Shown here piece by piece: positions 1 through 8,628 of a DNA stretch of 64,000 nucleotides; position 1 is the stretch's first letter, and every line of letters begins with the position of its first letter. Under the pieces are notes generated by a model. The model was not told the DNA's origin and did not search any database. It was given only the letters and a program-made list of their open reading frames with translations. The DNA lies in contig NZ_MVHJ01000020.1 in NCBI RefSeq assembly GCF_002086115.1, positions 1 through 64,000 on the forward strand. The letters are read 5' to 3'. The stretch comes from Mycolicibacterium bacteremicum. Lineage in GTDB: Bacteria > Actinomycetota > Actinomycetes > Mycobacteriales > Mycobacteriaceae. The translations under genes and the position numbers were made by a program.

Positions 1-165
1 AGGCGGGGTGGGATCAGCGGGCGCCGGGGCCGGCGGAGCCGGAGCCGGCTCGGCATGCGACACCGGCAGCGTCAGCGCCGCCGCGGTCGCGCCTGCCGCG
101 GCGGCCGCCGCCAGGCCCGCAGCAAGTCGCCTGCGGTGTGAGGAATTCACGTCCGACTGATCCAT
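1..165 (-). CDS. apa: Apa-like alanine/proline-rich secreted protein, N-terminal part
   Basis: The gene runs off the left edge, so only about 55 N-terminal residues are visible. They start MDQSDVNSSHRRR, continue into an Ala-rich hydrophobic signal segment ending near SHAEP, and then become a Pro/Ala-rich tail. M. tuberculosis Apa (Rv1860) has the same layout (M-x-Q-x-D-x-N start, signal peptide, then DPEPAPP-type repeats) and is a secreted glycoprotein adhesin. Position supports the call: Apa lies divergent from the Rv1856c short-chain dehydrogenase in this gene order, as here. No clear ribosome binding site precedes the ATG at 165. The identity is inferred from the N-terminus and synteny only. 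Confidence 0.68.
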   Translation of the reverse strand, partial: MDQSDVNSSHRRRLAAGLAAAAAAGATAAALTLPVSHAEPAPAPPAPAPADPTPP

Positions 166-476
166 GGAGAAGAAAATACCGTGTTACGGCCGTGACGCAA
201 GTGTGCGTTGCTTTCAGGAGTGTTTTACCCGAAGATAGCTGCACACTGCGTTTTTCGACGCAGACAGCCCAATGAGCCGTTGCTGGCTAGAAGCACTCCC
301 GACGGAGTGCGGCAACGGCGACGACGCCCGGTCGGCGGGTCTCGACGATCTGTCGCCACACCGCCCGAATTCGTTACCGGGCGCGACGGACCGGGCGCGT
401 CGGATTTCGCGCGCTAGCTACCGTCCAGTAACATCGACGGCGTTCGCTGACTCAGCGCTGAGCCAAGGAGGGTTCG
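166..476. other. Divergent intergenic region between apa-like gene and SDR
   Basis: This stretch of about 310 bases holds no convincing gene. It contains a hairpin-forming repeat at 293-310 (GCACTCC, 4-base loop, GGAGTGC) and a perfect 12-bp palindrome CTCAGCGCTGAG at 451-462, just before the ribosome binding site of the SDR gene. A TAACAT hexamer at 429-434 could be a -10 element for the rightward gene. Short ORFs that cross it are GC-driven shadows. Confidence 0.5.
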
Positions 477-1148
477 ATGCACGTGCTGCTCACCGGTGGC
501 GACACCGACCTCGGCCGCCAGATCGCCGGCGGCTTCCGCGATGCCGGCCACAGCGTGGTCATCGCGGGCGCCCGTCGCGCCGAACTGGAAGTGGCGGCCA
601 AGGAACTCGATGTCGATTTCGTGGTCCTCGACAGCATCGACCCGGCCAGCCTGGAAGCCGCGCGAGGCACGCTCCCCCAGCATCTCGACGGCATCGTCAA
701 CATCCCGGCCGCCCGGTGGAACGCCGGCGACCCACGCACGCACTCGCTGGCCGATCGGGCCGCAGCCTGGCGACACGCCCTGGACACGACCGTGCTCTCG
801 GCGGTGCTGACCGTCACGGTGCTCGGCGATCAGCTCAGCTCGGGCGGATCGATCCTGAACGTGGTGCCCGAGAACCCGGCCGAGGGCAGCGCTGACGCCG
901 CGATCAAGGCCGCGCTGTCGAACTGGACCGCCGGGCAGGCCTCGCACTTCGGCATCCGCGGGATCACGATCAACACCATCGCCGCCGGCCGCAGCGCGGA
1001 GGCAGGCTACCTCGGCACCGGCCCGGCGGCGGGTTCGACAGCCGACGAGATCACCCGTCTCGCACTGTTTCTCACGACGCCGTCCGCCCGCCACATCACC
1101 GGCGAGACGCTGCATGTCAGCCAGGGCGCGTTGGCAAGCTTCGGCTGA
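477..1148 (+). CDS. Short-chain dehydrogenase/reductase (Rv1856c-like)
   Basis: A 223-residue SDR-family protein with a Rossmann start (MHVLLTGGDTDLGRQIAGGF), where TGG-x3-LG-x-Q replaces the usual TGxxxGIG loop. It is compact for the family. The usual Tyr-x3-Lys catalytic pair is not obvious in the segment NWTAGQASHFGIRGITINTI, so it may be a non-catalytic or divergent SDR. The start is fixed by a strong AAGGAGG nine bases before the ATG. The gene corresponds by order and size to M. tuberculosis Rv1856c and precedes an LLM-class oxidoreductase on the same strand. The substrate is unknown. Confidence 0.8.
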   Translation: MHVLLTGGDTDLGRQIAGGFRDAGHSVVIAGARRAELEVAAKELDVDFVVLDSIDPASLEAARGTLPQHLDGIVNIPAARWNAGDPRTHSLADRAAAWRHALDTTVLSAVLTVTVLGDQLSSGGSILNVVPENPAEGSADAAIKAALSNWTAGQASHFGIRGITINTIAAGRSAEAGYLGTGPAAGSTADEITRLALFLTTPSARHITGETLHVSQGALASFG

Positions 1149-1207
1149 GATATTCCGGCGTTCGCCGGGAGCTAAACGGGGCGAATTCTCCGCTTCGATG
1201 TGGTTAC

Positions 1208-2143
1208 GTGAGCCACATGACGATTCGACTCGGACTCCAGATCCCGAACTTCTCCTACGGCACAGCCGTTTCCGACATCTTCCCGACGGTCGTCGCGCAG
1301 GCGCGCGAGGCGGAACAGGCGGGGTTCGACTCCGTCTTCGTGATGGACCACCTCTACCAGCTGCCCGGTATCGGTGCCCCCGAGGAACCGATGCTGGAGG
1401 CGTACACGCTGCTGGGTGCACTGGCGTCGGCGACCGAGAACGTGCAGCTCGGCACACTGGTCACCGGCAACACCTACCGCAACCCGACGCTGCTGGCCAA
1501 GGAGATCACCACCCTGGACGTGATCAGCCAGGGGCGCGCCGTGCTGGGCATCGGCACCGGCTGGTTCCAGCTCGAACACGACAGCCTCGGCTATGAGTTC
1601 GGCACCTTCACCGACCGGTTCAACAAGCTCGACGAGGCACTCGAGATCATCCTGCCGATGCTCAAGGGCGACCGCGTCACCTACGACGGCCGGTACTACA
1701 AGACGCAGGAGGCGTTCGCCAATCCCCGCTTCCGCGACCATATTCCGCTGATGATCGGCGGCAGCGGCGAGAAGAAGACCATCCCCCTGGCCGCCCGCCA
1801 CTTCGACCACCTCAACATCATCGCCGGCTTCGACGAGCTGCCCCGCAAGGTCTCGGTGGTCAACCAGGCGTGCGAGAAGATCGACCGCGACCCGGCCACA
1901 CTGGAGACCAGCGTGCTGGCCGTCGCGCTGATCGGCGAGCAGTACACCGCCGACCTCATCCCGGACGATTTCAAGCAACAGGCCGTCTACGGCGCACCCG
2001 AGCAGGTGGCCCAGCAGCTCAAGGAGAAGGTGTTCGACGCCGGTGTCGACGGCGTGATCCTGAGCGGCTTCACCGTGGGCGGCTACACCCCCGGCGGCGT
2101 GACCGCCGTGGCCGAGGCGCTCAAACCGCTCATTTCGGGGTAA
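1208..2143 (+). CDS. LLM-class F420-dependent oxidoreductase (Rv1855c-like)
   Basis: A 311-residue luciferase-like monooxygenase-fold protein. The N-terminal strand RLGLQIPNFSYGT, the motif GFDSVFVMDHLYQLP and the central ENVQLGTLVTGNTYRNPTLLAKEITTLD stretch are typical of actinobacterial F420-dependent LLM enzymes with a TIM-barrel fold. F420 use is inferred from family; no substrate can be assigned. The GTG at 1208 is used here, with an in-frame ATG three codons later at 1217. The gene lies between the SDR and ndh, as in the M. tuberculosis Rv1854c-Rv1856c group. Confidence 0.83.
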   Translation: MSHMTIRLGLQIPNFSYGTAVSDIFPTVVAQAREAEQAGFDSVFVMDHLYQLPGIGAPEEPMLEAYTLLGALASATENVQLGTLVTGNTYRNPTLLAKEITTLDVISQGRAVLGIGTGWFQLEHDSLGYEFGTFTDRFNKLDEALEIILPMLKGDRVTYDGRYYKTQEAFANPRFRDHIPLMIGGSGEKKTIPLAARHFDHLNIIAGFDELPRKVSVVNQACEKIDRDPATLETSVLAVALIGEQYTADLIPDDFKQQAVYGAPEQVAQQLKEKVFDAGVDGVILSGFTVGGYTPGGVTAVAEALKPLISG

Positions 2144-2276
2144 CCGGCCCAGGGACAGCGCAGACGCGACAACCCCGGGGTGAACAGTCGGTGCGGTGCG
2201 CCATCTCACCGCGCTGGTGGGATGGCCACCGACTACCCTAGGGTTGTACTAACAAAGCACTTCTCTAGGAGCAGAA

Positions 2277-3662
2277 ATGAGCCACCCCGGAGCTACGGCG
2301 TCGGATCGGCACAAGGTCGTCATCATCGGGTCGGGATTCGGTGGCCTGAACGCCGCGCAGGCGCTCAAGCGCACCGATGTCGACGTCAAGTTGATCGCGC
2401 GCACCACCCATCACCTGTTCCAGCCGCTGCTGTACCAAGTCGCGACCGGCATCATCTCCGAGGGTGAGATCGCCCCGCCGACCCGGCTCATCCTGCGCAA
2501 ACAGCGCAACGCCCAGGTGCTGCTCGGCGACGTCACCCACGTCGACCTGGCCAACCAGGTGGTGCACTCCGAACTGCTCGGACATGACTACGCCACCCCC
2601 TATGACACGCTGATCCTGGCCGCCGGCGCCGGTCAGTCCTACTTCGGCAACGATCACTTCGCCGAATGGGCGCCCGGTATGAAGACCATCGACGATGCCC
2701 TGGAGCTGCGCGGTCGCATCCTGGGCGCCTTCGAGCAGGCCGAGCGATCCAGCGACCCGGAACGCCGCAAGAAGCTGCTGACATTCGTCGTCGTCGGCGC
2801 CGGCCCCACCGGCGTCGAGATGGCCGGGCAGATCCAGGAGCTCTCGGACCAGACCCTCAAGGGCAGCTTCCGCCACATCGACCCCACCGAAGCGCACGTC
2901 ATCCTGCTCGACGCCGCCCCCGCGGTGCTGCCGCCGATGGGTGAGAAGCTCGGCCTCAAGGCCAAGGAACGCCTGGAGAAGATGGGCGTCGAGATCCAGC
3001 TGAACGCGATGGTGACCGATGTCGACCGCAACGGCATCACCGTCAAGGACAAGGATGGCACCCTGCGCCGCATCGAATCGGCCTGCAAGGTGTGGTCGGC
3101 CGGTGTGCAGGCCAGCCCGCTGGGTAAGGATCTGGCGGCGCAGTCCGACACCGAGGTGGATCGCGCCGGCCGCGTGGTGGTCAACCCCGATCTGTCGATC
3201 CCCGGACATTCCAACGTGTTCGTCATCGGCGATATGGCGTTCGTGCCGGGCGTGCCGGGTATGGCACAGGGCGCGATCCAGGGTGGCAAGTACGTCGCCG
3301 CGATCGTGAAGAACGAGGCGGCCGCCCGGGCACACGGCACCAAGCCGAAGCCGCGGGTGCCCTTCAAGTACTTCGACAAGGGGTCGATGGCGACCGTCTC
3401 GAAGTGGAACGCCGTGGCCAAGGTCGGCAAGCTCGAGTTCGGCGGGTTCATCGCCTGGCTCGCCTGGCTCGGCCTGCACCTGATCTACCTGGTCGGCTTC
3501 AAGACCAAGATCGCCACCCTGCTGTCCTGGGCCGTGACGTTCCTGAGCAGGCAGCGTGGTCAGCTGACCATCACCGAGCAGCAGGCCTACGCCCGCACCC
3601 GGATCGAGGAGCTACAGGAGATCGCGGCGGCCGTGCAGGAGAACGAGAAAGCCGCCAGCTAG
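2277..3662 (+). CDS. ndh: Type II NADH dehydrogenase
   Basis: A 461-residue non-proton-pumping NADH:menaquinone oxidoreductase of the inner membrane surface. The FAD-binding GSGFGGLNAA lies at residues 18-27 and the NADH-binding loop GAGPTGVEMAG near residue 172. The FAD-contacting motif FVIGDMAFVPG and a C-terminal amphipathic membrane-anchoring region (about residues 383-425) are also present. The length equals mycobacterial Ndh (Rv1854c). The ATG is preceded by TAGGAG. A TACCCT hexamer at 2234-2239 may be its -10 element. The stop codon overlaps that of the convergent ureD by three bases. Confidence 0.95.
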   Translation: MSHPGATASDRHKVVIIGSGFGGLNAAQALKRTDVDVKLIARTTHHLFQPLLYQVATGIISEGEIAPPTRLILRKQRNAQVLLGDVTHVDLANQVVHSELLGHDYATPYDTLILAAGAGQSYFGNDHFAEWAPGMKTIDDALELRGRILGAFEQAERSSDPERRKKLLTFVVVGAGPTGVEMAGQIQELSDQTLKGSFRHIDPTEAHVILLDAAPAVLPPMGEKLGLKAKERLEKMGVEIQLNAMVTDVDRNGITVKDKDGTLRRIESACKVWSAGVQASPLGKDLAAQSDTEVDRAGRVVVNPDLSIPGHSNVFVIGDMAFVPGVPGMAQGAIQGGKYVAAIVKNEAAARAHGTKPKPRVPFKYFDKGSMATVSKWNAVAKVGKLEFGGFIAWLAWLGLHLIYLVGFKTKIATLLSWAVTFLSRQRGQLTITEQQAYARTRIEELQEIAAAVQENEKAAS

Positions 3663-4285
3663 AGCCGCTCGCCCTGCCAGGTGGACAACGCGCCACCGGC
3701 GGCGAGTTCCAGTACCGTGCCGGCGCCGTCGAAATCGGTCTGCGGATAACGTAATTCGCTGATGCAGGCACGGGGTGCGGTGATCTCGTCATCGGCCACC
3801 GAGTCGGTGCCCAGCTCCACCCGGTGCCGCAGCAACGGCGTGCCCACGACATCGGCGTGCAGGGATCCGGTCCAGTAGCCGTCCGGCTCGCCCTGCCTGC
3901 CGATCTGGATGCGCTCACGAATCCGCGCCCGCCCGGTGTCGCCCAGGTGCAACCGGGTGAGCGTGAGATGCCGTGAGCTACCGGCGATCACGGTCGGCTC
4001 GGGGTCGACGTCCAACGCCCCGTGCACCTGGAAGTCCCACGTGCTGTGCGATTCGGGGGTGGCGACGCTGGGCAGCACCAGGGTGGCCGCGACCGACCGC
4101 ACCCGCAGCTTGGCCCCGGCCTCGACGATGATCCGGACCGCGATGGTGTCACCGCCGAGTGGGGTGGCCGCGGCCGAGAGCAGATGCACCGTGTCGGTGC
4201 CCGTGCGCCGGGCGGTCAATCCGCCGGTGCATTCGATGTGCGGCCCGCGCCCGGGTCGCGCCACCAGCAGGACATCGGAACGCAC
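3659..4285 (-). CDS. ureD: Urease accessory protein UreD
   Basis: This 208-residue protein is the last gene of the urease operon. UreD (UreH) is the scaffold that holds apo-urease with UreF and UreG during nickel insertion. The sequence has the beta-rich pattern of the family, for example LSAAATPLGGDTIAVRIIVEAGAKLRVRS. The length matches mycobacterial UreD (Rv1853). It starts with GTG four bases after the ureG stop and ends convergently against ndh. Confidence 0.88.
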   Translation of the reverse strand: MRSDVLLVARPGRGPHIECTGGLTARRTGTDTVHLLSAAATPLGGDTIAVRIIVEAGAKLRVRSVAATLVLPSVATPESHSTWDFQVHGALDVDPEPTVIAGSSRHLTLTRLHLGDTGRARIRERIQIGRQGEPDGYWTGSLHADVVGTPLLRHRVELGTDSVADDEITAPRACISELRYPQTDFDGAGTVLELAAGGALSTWQGERL

Positions 4286-4289
4286 GATG

Positions 4290-4973
4290 TCAGCCCGACA
4301 CCGGAACCTGCAGCTGGTCGCGCACCCACTGCAGCACCGGTCCCGCGGTCGGGTCGTCGGTCAGCGAGATGAGCACGAACGGCCGGTCCCCGCGCACCGC
4401 GGTCGAATCGCGGCGCATGACATCGAGGTCCGCCCCGACCATCGGCGCCAGGTCGGTCTTGTTGATCACCAACAGATCCGAGAACGTCACCCCCGGACCG
4501 CCCTTGCGCGGCACCTTGTCCCCGCCGGCAACATCGATGACGAAGATCTGGACGTCGATGAGACCGGAGGAGAACGTCGCCGTCAGGTTGTCACCGCCGG
4601 ACTCGACGAGGATGAGATCCAGCCGCGGGTTCGCCGCGATCAGATCGTCGATCGCGTCCAGGTTCGCGGTGATGTCATCGCGGATCGCGGTGTGCGGGCA
4701 GCCGCCGGTCTGCACGGCGGTGATGCGCTCATCGGGCAACACGGCGTGCCGGCGCAGGAAATCGGCGTCCTCGGTGGTGTAGATGTCGTTGGTCAGCACG
4801 GCCAACGAGAGTTCGTCGCGCAACTGCCGGCACAGCGCGGCGGTCAACGCGGTCTTGCCCGAGCCGACCGGCCCGCCGATCCCGATGCGCAGCGGCTCCC
4901 CCGGCTGCCGGACCCGCTTGGGCCGGTCGTGCTGATGGGTGTGTGGTTCGCCGTCGATCAGGTGTGGTGGCAT
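4290..4973 (-). CDS. ureG: Urease accessory GTPase UreG
   Basis: A 227-residue SIMIBI-class GTPase that supplies the energy for nickel loading of urease. It has a short His-containing N-terminus, the P-loop GGPVGSGKT, the conserved CPH metal motif (TGGCPHTAIRDD), LVESGGDNL and the guanine-recognition motif NKTDL. The ATG at 4973 was chosen because it gives the family length and lies 23 bases after the ureF stop; an upstream in-frame extension would overlap ureF. Confidence 0.95.
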   Translation of the reverse strand: MPPHLIDGEPHTHQHDRPKRVRQPGEPLRIGIGGPVGSGKTALTAALCRQLRDELSLAVLTNDIYTTEDADFLRRHAVLPDERITAVQTGGCPHTAIRDDITANLDAIDDLIAANPRLDLILVESGGDNLTATFSSGLIDVQIFVIDVAGGDKVPRKGGPGVTFSDLLVINKTDLAPMVGADLDVMRRDSTAVRGDRPFVLISLTDDPTAGPVLQWVRDQLQVPVSG

Positions 4974-4996
4974 ATCGGTCCTTCGGTAGATGTCGG

Positions 4997-5671
4997 TCAG
5001 GAGGAGAACAGCGGCCGCTCCCGGGCGGCGTGGTGCTCGGCCAGCACGTCGAGCAGGGGGTCGGACAGATCTGCGAGCTCCTTGACCGCCTGCGCGGCGG
5101 TCTGCTCGCACAGCGCGGACAGCTCGAAGGTCAGGGCGGCCACGTCGGCGGGATCCAGGGCCAGCAGGCGCTGCGCCGCGGTCGCCGAGCCGGTCATCGT
5201 GGTGTAGACGAGCGACAGCGCGGTGTGCTCGGGGGCGATGTCACTGGCGCGGCCCACCACGCCGGCCACCACCGGCAGATGGGGTCTGGCGCCCACCGAT
5301 TCCCATACCGACGGGCCGGCGTTCGGCGCCCCGAACTGCGGCCACACCCGCTTCGCCAGCCGCAGCAGTCCGCGTCCCTGGGCGCGCGAGGCCGCGCGGG
5401 CCGCCGGAGACGGTGTGCGAGCGTCGGTTTCGGCGTCGGCCGATTCGACGGTGAGGCCCCCGGAGTGCACGGCCGCGGCCACCGAGGCGCTCACCAATCC
5501 CTGGGTGCCGATCCGGCGGCGCAGGTAGGCCCGCAGGGTGCCGAGGTCACTGACCCGGCCCGTGGTGATCGCCTCCTCGATCCCGCCGGAGTGCACGTGC
5601 CCGCCGGTCGGCAGCCGCGAATCGGCAAGGGTGAGCAGGGTGGCCAACTGGTGGGCAGACTGGGTGAACAT
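4997..5671 (-). CDS. ureF: Urease accessory protein UreF
   Basis: A 224-residue, mostly helical protein that acts with UreD and UreG in nickel insertion. The family signature LTLADSRLPTGGHVHSGGIEEAI is at the N-terminus. The ATG at 5671 shares one base with the ureC stop codon (TGATG), so translation is probably coupled. An open frame extends far upstream inside ureC and is a shadow. A linker around residues 65-95 is rich in Ala, Arg and Ser and carries charge. Confidence 0.93.
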   Translation of the reverse strand: MFTQSAHQLATLLTLADSRLPTGGHVHSGGIEEAITTGRVSDLGTLRAYLRRRIGTQGLVSASVAAAVHSGGLTVESADAETDARTPSPAARAASRAQGRGLLRLAKRVWPQFGAPNAGPSVWESVGARPHLPVVAGVVGRASDIAPEHTALSLVYTTMTGSATAAQRLLALDPADVAALTFELSALCEQTAAQAVKELADLSDPLLDVLAEHHAARERPLFSS

Positions 5672-7392
5672 CAGAACAGGAAATAGCGCTGCGCCATCGG
5701 CAGTTCGGCGGCCGGTTGTGCGGTCCACACATCGCCGTCGATGCGGACGGTGAAGGTGTCGGGGTCCACTTCGATGCGTGGCGTGGCATCGTTGAGCGGC
5801 ATCTGCGCCTTGCCGATGTGCCGAACGTTCTTGACCGGAACCAGCTTTCGCCGGATGTCCAGGCGATCGGCCAGGCCGTCCTCGACCGCGGCGGGCGCGA
5901 CGAAATGCACCGAGGTGGCCGCCGCGGCCACCGGGGCGGCGCCGAACATCGGCCGCGGCAGCACCGGCTGCGGCGTCGGGATGGACGCGTTGGCGTCCCC
6001 CATCGCCGCCCACGCGATCATGCCGCCCTTGAGCACGGCGTGTGGGCGCACACCGAAGAAGGCCGGTTCCCACAGCACCAGATCGGCGAGCTTGCCGACC
6101 TCGACCGACCCGATCTCGCCGTCCAGGCCGTGCGCCACCGCCGGGCAGATCGTGTATTTGGCGACGTACCGGCGGGCCCGGTTGTTGTCAGCCGCTCCGT
6201 CGCCTTCCAGCGCTCCCCGGCGCTTCTTCATCACGTGGGCGGTCTGCCAGGTGCGCAGCACCACCTCACCGATGCGGCCCATGGCCTGGGCGTCCGAGCC
6301 GATCATCGAGATGGCACCGATATCGTGCAGCAGGTCCTCGGCGGCAATGGTCGACGGCCGGATCCGGCTCTCGGCGAAGGCGAGATCCTCGGGAATCCGC
6401 GGGTTCAGGTGGTGGCACACCATCAGCATGTCGAGATGTTCGTCGAGGGTGTTGACGGTGTGCGGGCGGGTCGGGTTCGTCGAACTCGGCAGCACGTTGG
6501 GGTGTGCGGCGACGGTGATGATGTCGGGTGCGTGCCCGCCGCCGGCGCCTTCGGTGTGATAGGCGTGGATGGACCGGCCCTTGATGGCGGCCAGCGTGTC
6601 CTCGACGAAGGCCATCTCGTTGAGGGTGTCGGTGTGGATGTTGGCCTGCACGCCGGCGGCGTCGGCGACGGTGAGGCAGGCGTCGATAGCGGCCGGGGTG
6701 GTCCCCCAGTCCTCGTGCAGCTTGAATCCGGCTGCCCCGCCGCGCAGTTGCTCCCACATCGCCTCATGGCTGACGGTGTTGCCCTTGCCGAGCAGCGCGA
6801 CATTCAGCGGCCAGGAATCCAGCGCCTCCAACATCCGGGCCAGATGCCACGAGCCCGGGGTGACCGTGGTGGCCTTGCTCCCCTCGGCCGGCCCGGTGCC
6901 GCCGGCGACGATGGTGGTGATCCCGCCGCCGAGCGCCTCCTCCATGATCTGCGGACAGATGAGGTGGACGTGACAGTCGATGGCGCCCGCGGTCACGATG
7001 CGCCCGTTGCCGGCGATGATCTCGGTCGACGGACCGACCACCAGGTCCGGGTGCACCCCCGACATGATCTCGGGGTTGCCCGCCTTGCCGATCGCGACGA
7101 TGCGGCCGTCGCGGATACCGATGTCGGCCTTGATGATTCCCCAGTGGTCCAGGATCACCGCGCCGGTGATGACGGTGTCGGGCGCCCCGTCGGCCCGGGT
7201 CGCCCGGGACTGTCCCATGGATTCGCGCAGCACCTTGCCGCCGCCGAAGACGGCCTCGTCGCCGGCCAGACCGGGTCCGCCGCTGCGGTCCTCGGTGATC
7301 TCGATGACCAGATCGGTGTCGGCCAAGCGGATCCGGTCACCGGCGGTGGGACCGAACAGGGCGGCGTAGCGCTCACGGGAGAGGGCGGTCAC
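5671..7392 (-). CDS. ureC: Urease alpha subunit (catalytic)
   Basis: A 573-residue catalytic subunit that hydrolyses urea to ammonia and carbamate at a di-nickel centre. The nickel ligands HVH (about residue 140) and the carbamylated Lys in GFKLHEDWG (about 223) are present. So are the His of HTDTLNE, the His of HTEGAGGGHAPDI, the active-site CHH loop (about 325) and the Asp of GSDAQAMGR. Start and stop overlap ureB (GTGA) and ureF (TGATG). All key residues are intact, so the enzyme should be active. Confidence 0.97.
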   Translation of the reverse strand: MTALSRERYAALFGPTAGDRIRLADTDLVIEITEDRSGGPGLAGDEAVFGGGKVLRESMGQSRATRADGAPDTVITGAVILDHWGIIKADIGIRDGRIVAIGKAGNPEIMSGVHPDLVVGPSTEIIAGNGRIVTAGAIDCHVHLICPQIMEEALGGGITTIVAGGTGPAEGSKATTVTPGSWHLARMLEALDSWPLNVALLGKGNTVSHEAMWEQLRGGAAGFKLHEDWGTTPAAIDACLTVADAAGVQANIHTDTLNEMAFVEDTLAAIKGRSIHAYHTEGAGGGHAPDIITVAAHPNVLPSSTNPTRPHTVNTLDEHLDMLMVCHHLNPRIPEDLAFAESRIRPSTIAAEDLLHDIGAISMIGSDAQAMGRIGEVVLRTWQTAHVMKKRRGALEGDGAADNNRARRYVAKYTICPAVAHGLDGEIGSVEVGKLADLVLWEPAFFGVRPHAVLKGGMIAWAAMGDANASIPTPQPVLPRPMFGAAPVAAAATSVHFVAPAAVEDGLADRLDIRRKLVPVKNVRHIGKAQMPLNDATPRIEVDPDTFTVRIDGDVWTAQPAAELPMAQRYFLF

Positions 7393-7712
7393 TGCGGGGC
7401 GTCCAATCTTCCGGGCGGGTTCAGCGACAGGCCGTGGACCTCACGGCTGCCGCGCAACGGGACCAGCGACACGGTCTGGGCGATACCGGGTTCGAATCGC
7501 ACCGCGGTCCCGGCCGGGATGTCGAGGCGGTGCCCGTGCGCCGCGGCGCGGTCGAAGGCCAGGGCGGTGTTGGCCTGCGGCAGATGCACGTGGCTGCCGA
7601 CCTGGACCGGGCGGTCGCCGCTGTTGACCACCTCCAGGGTCAACCGCGGTGCGCCCTCGTTGAGCTCGATTTCACCCTCGCCGTAGAGGATTTCACCGGG
7701 TATCGAGGTCAT
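7389..7712 (-). CDS. ureB: Urease beta subunit
   Basis: A 107-residue structural subunit. The opening PGEILYGEGEIELNEG and the motif RPVQVGSHVHLPQANTALAFDRAAAHGHRLDIPAGTAVRFEPG are diagnostic of the family. It overlaps the ureC start by four bases and follows ureA by seven bases. Confidence 0.96.
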   Translation of the reverse strand: MTSIPGEILYGEGEIELNEGAPRLTLEVVNSGDRPVQVGSHVHLPQANTALAFDRAAAHGHRLDIPAGTAVRFEPGIAQTVSLVPLRGSREVHGLSLNPPGRLDAPQ

Positions 7713-7719
7713 GGCCGCC

Positions 7720-8022
7720 TCACGGGATCGGATGGTGGACGGTGACGAGCTTGGTGCCGTCGGGGAATGTCGCCTCGACCTGGACGTCGTGCAGCATCTC
7801 GGGGATACCGTCCATCACCTGCTCGCGGGTCAGCACCTCGCGCCCGCTGACCATCAGTTCGGCGACGGTCCGGCCGTCGCGGGCGCCCTCCAGGATGTGA
7901 TCGGTGATGAGCGCCACCGACTCCGGGTGGTTGAGCTTCAGGCCGCGGTCCTGGCGGCGGCGCGCCAGGTCTGCGGCGTAGGAGATGAGCAGCCGTTCCT
8001 GTTCATGCGGCGACAAACGCAT
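7720..8022 (-). CDS. ureA: Urease gamma subunit
   Basis: A 100-residue protein that begins MRLSPHEQERLLISYAADLA and contains LNHPESVALITDHILEGARDG, the standard UreA sequence. The ATG at 8022 gives the family length of 100; an in-frame start six codons earlier is possible. It heads the ureABCFGD structural/accessory operon, and the thioesterase gene upstream is probably cotranscribed. No NikR or GlnR site was recognised in the short gap. Confidence 0.95.
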   Translation of the reverse strand: MRLSPHEQERLLISYAADLARRRQDRGLKLNHPESVALITDHILEGARDGRTVAELMVSGREVLTREQVMDGIPEMLHDVQVEATFPDGTKLVTVHHPIP

Positions 8023-8062
8023 AGTGCGCGATCCTGCCACGCTGCCGCGAAATCGGCAGCGC

Positions 8063-8467
8063 TCAGTCGTCGGCGACGTTCTGCAGCCGGACCTGGCCGC
8101 GCGCGACGGTGCGGTCGTCCTCGTCGGTGATGGTGATCAACCACAGCTGCTGGCGTCGCCCGCGGTGGATGGGTGTTGAAACCGCCGTCACGGTGCCGGA
8201 TTTGATGGCGCGCAGGAAGTCGGTGTTGTTGTTGACCCCCACGACGGTGCCGCCACCGTGCTCGGCCAGCCACACGTGGCCGGACACGCTGGCCAGGCTC
8301 TCGACGATGGCGCAGTAGACACCTCCGTGCACGATCCCCCACGGTTGCTTGACCTTGTCGGTGATCACCAAGCGGGCGCGCCCGCCGTCCGGCGTCACCT
8401 CCAGATACTGCAGTCCCAGTTCGCTGTCGAAGCCGGCGCCGAGGCCGGGCGGCACGGAAGAAGTCAC
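8063..8467 (-). CDS. Hotdog-fold thioesterase (Rv1847-like)
   Basis: A 134-residue PaaI-type acyl-CoA thioesterase. The segment QPWGIVHGGVYCAIVESLAS holds the family HGG turn and the downstream catalytic acidic residue, followed by the long hotdog helix. M. tuberculosis Rv1847 sits at the same place in front of ureA. The GTG start at 8467 gives the usual family length. The substrate is unknown. The probable sRNA and its terminator lie immediately upstream on the same strand. Confidence 0.85.
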   Translation of the reverse strand: MTSSVPPGLGAGFDSELGLQYLEVTPDGGRARLVITDKVKQPWGIVHGGVYCAIVESLASVSGHVWLAEHGGGTVVGVNNNTDFLRAIKSGTVTAVSTPIHRGRRQQLWLITITDEDDRTVARGQVRLQNVADD

Positions 8468-8524
8468 GAGTCAGTGTCTACACCTCGCGACGCGCAGGCC
8501 GGCAGGGCAGTACCCGCCATATGC

Positions 8525-8559
8525 GGAAGGGCCCCACGCGTGATGCGTGGGGCCCTTCC
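8525..8559 (-). terminator. Strong intrinsic-type terminator hairpin
   Basis: A perfect 15-bp GC-rich stem: 8525-8539 pairs with 8545-8559 around a 5-base loop. No T-tract follows, as is common in mycobacteria. It would end the small RNA and also any transcript reading through from the FhuF-like gene. Confidence 0.85.
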
Positions 8560-8621
8560 TTCGAGTGGACCGGGGGTCTCTGCAGCCCTCAGGACTCCGG
8601 CTCGGTCCGTTAGCCTCGCAT
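8525..8621 (-). ncRNA. mrsI: Probable MrsI-type iron-responsive small RNA
   Basis: The minus strand carries an IdeR-like box and a TATCCT -10 (8631 to 8626). A compact region of about 95 bases follows, ending in a very strong hairpin. It can fold as an outer stem GGACCG/CGGTCC (8608-8603 with 8572-8567), an inner stem AGCC/GGCT with an 11-base loop, and the terminator hairpin. No credible ORF exists. Published work on M. tuberculosis places the iron-sparing sRNA MrsI (ncRv11846), which is IdeR-controlled, between Rv1846c and Rv1847 on the Rv1847 strand. The blaI (Rv1846c) homologue and the thioesterase (Rv1847) homologue flank this site with the matching strand. The 5' end is estimated from the -10 element. 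Confidence 0.78.
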
Positions 8622-8628
8622 GAACAGG

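Noticed and set aside
414..1457. Long minus-strand open frame opposite the SDR and LLM genes
   Set aside because: It is a GC-rich shadow with Arg/Gly-rich low-complexity translation, no ribosome binding site and no recognisable domain, opposite two clear genes.
8610..8621. Four-codon ORF ATG CGA GGC TAA at the 5' end of the sRNA (minus strand)
   Set aside because: It is too short to judge and has no ribosome binding site; noted only as a possible chance event.
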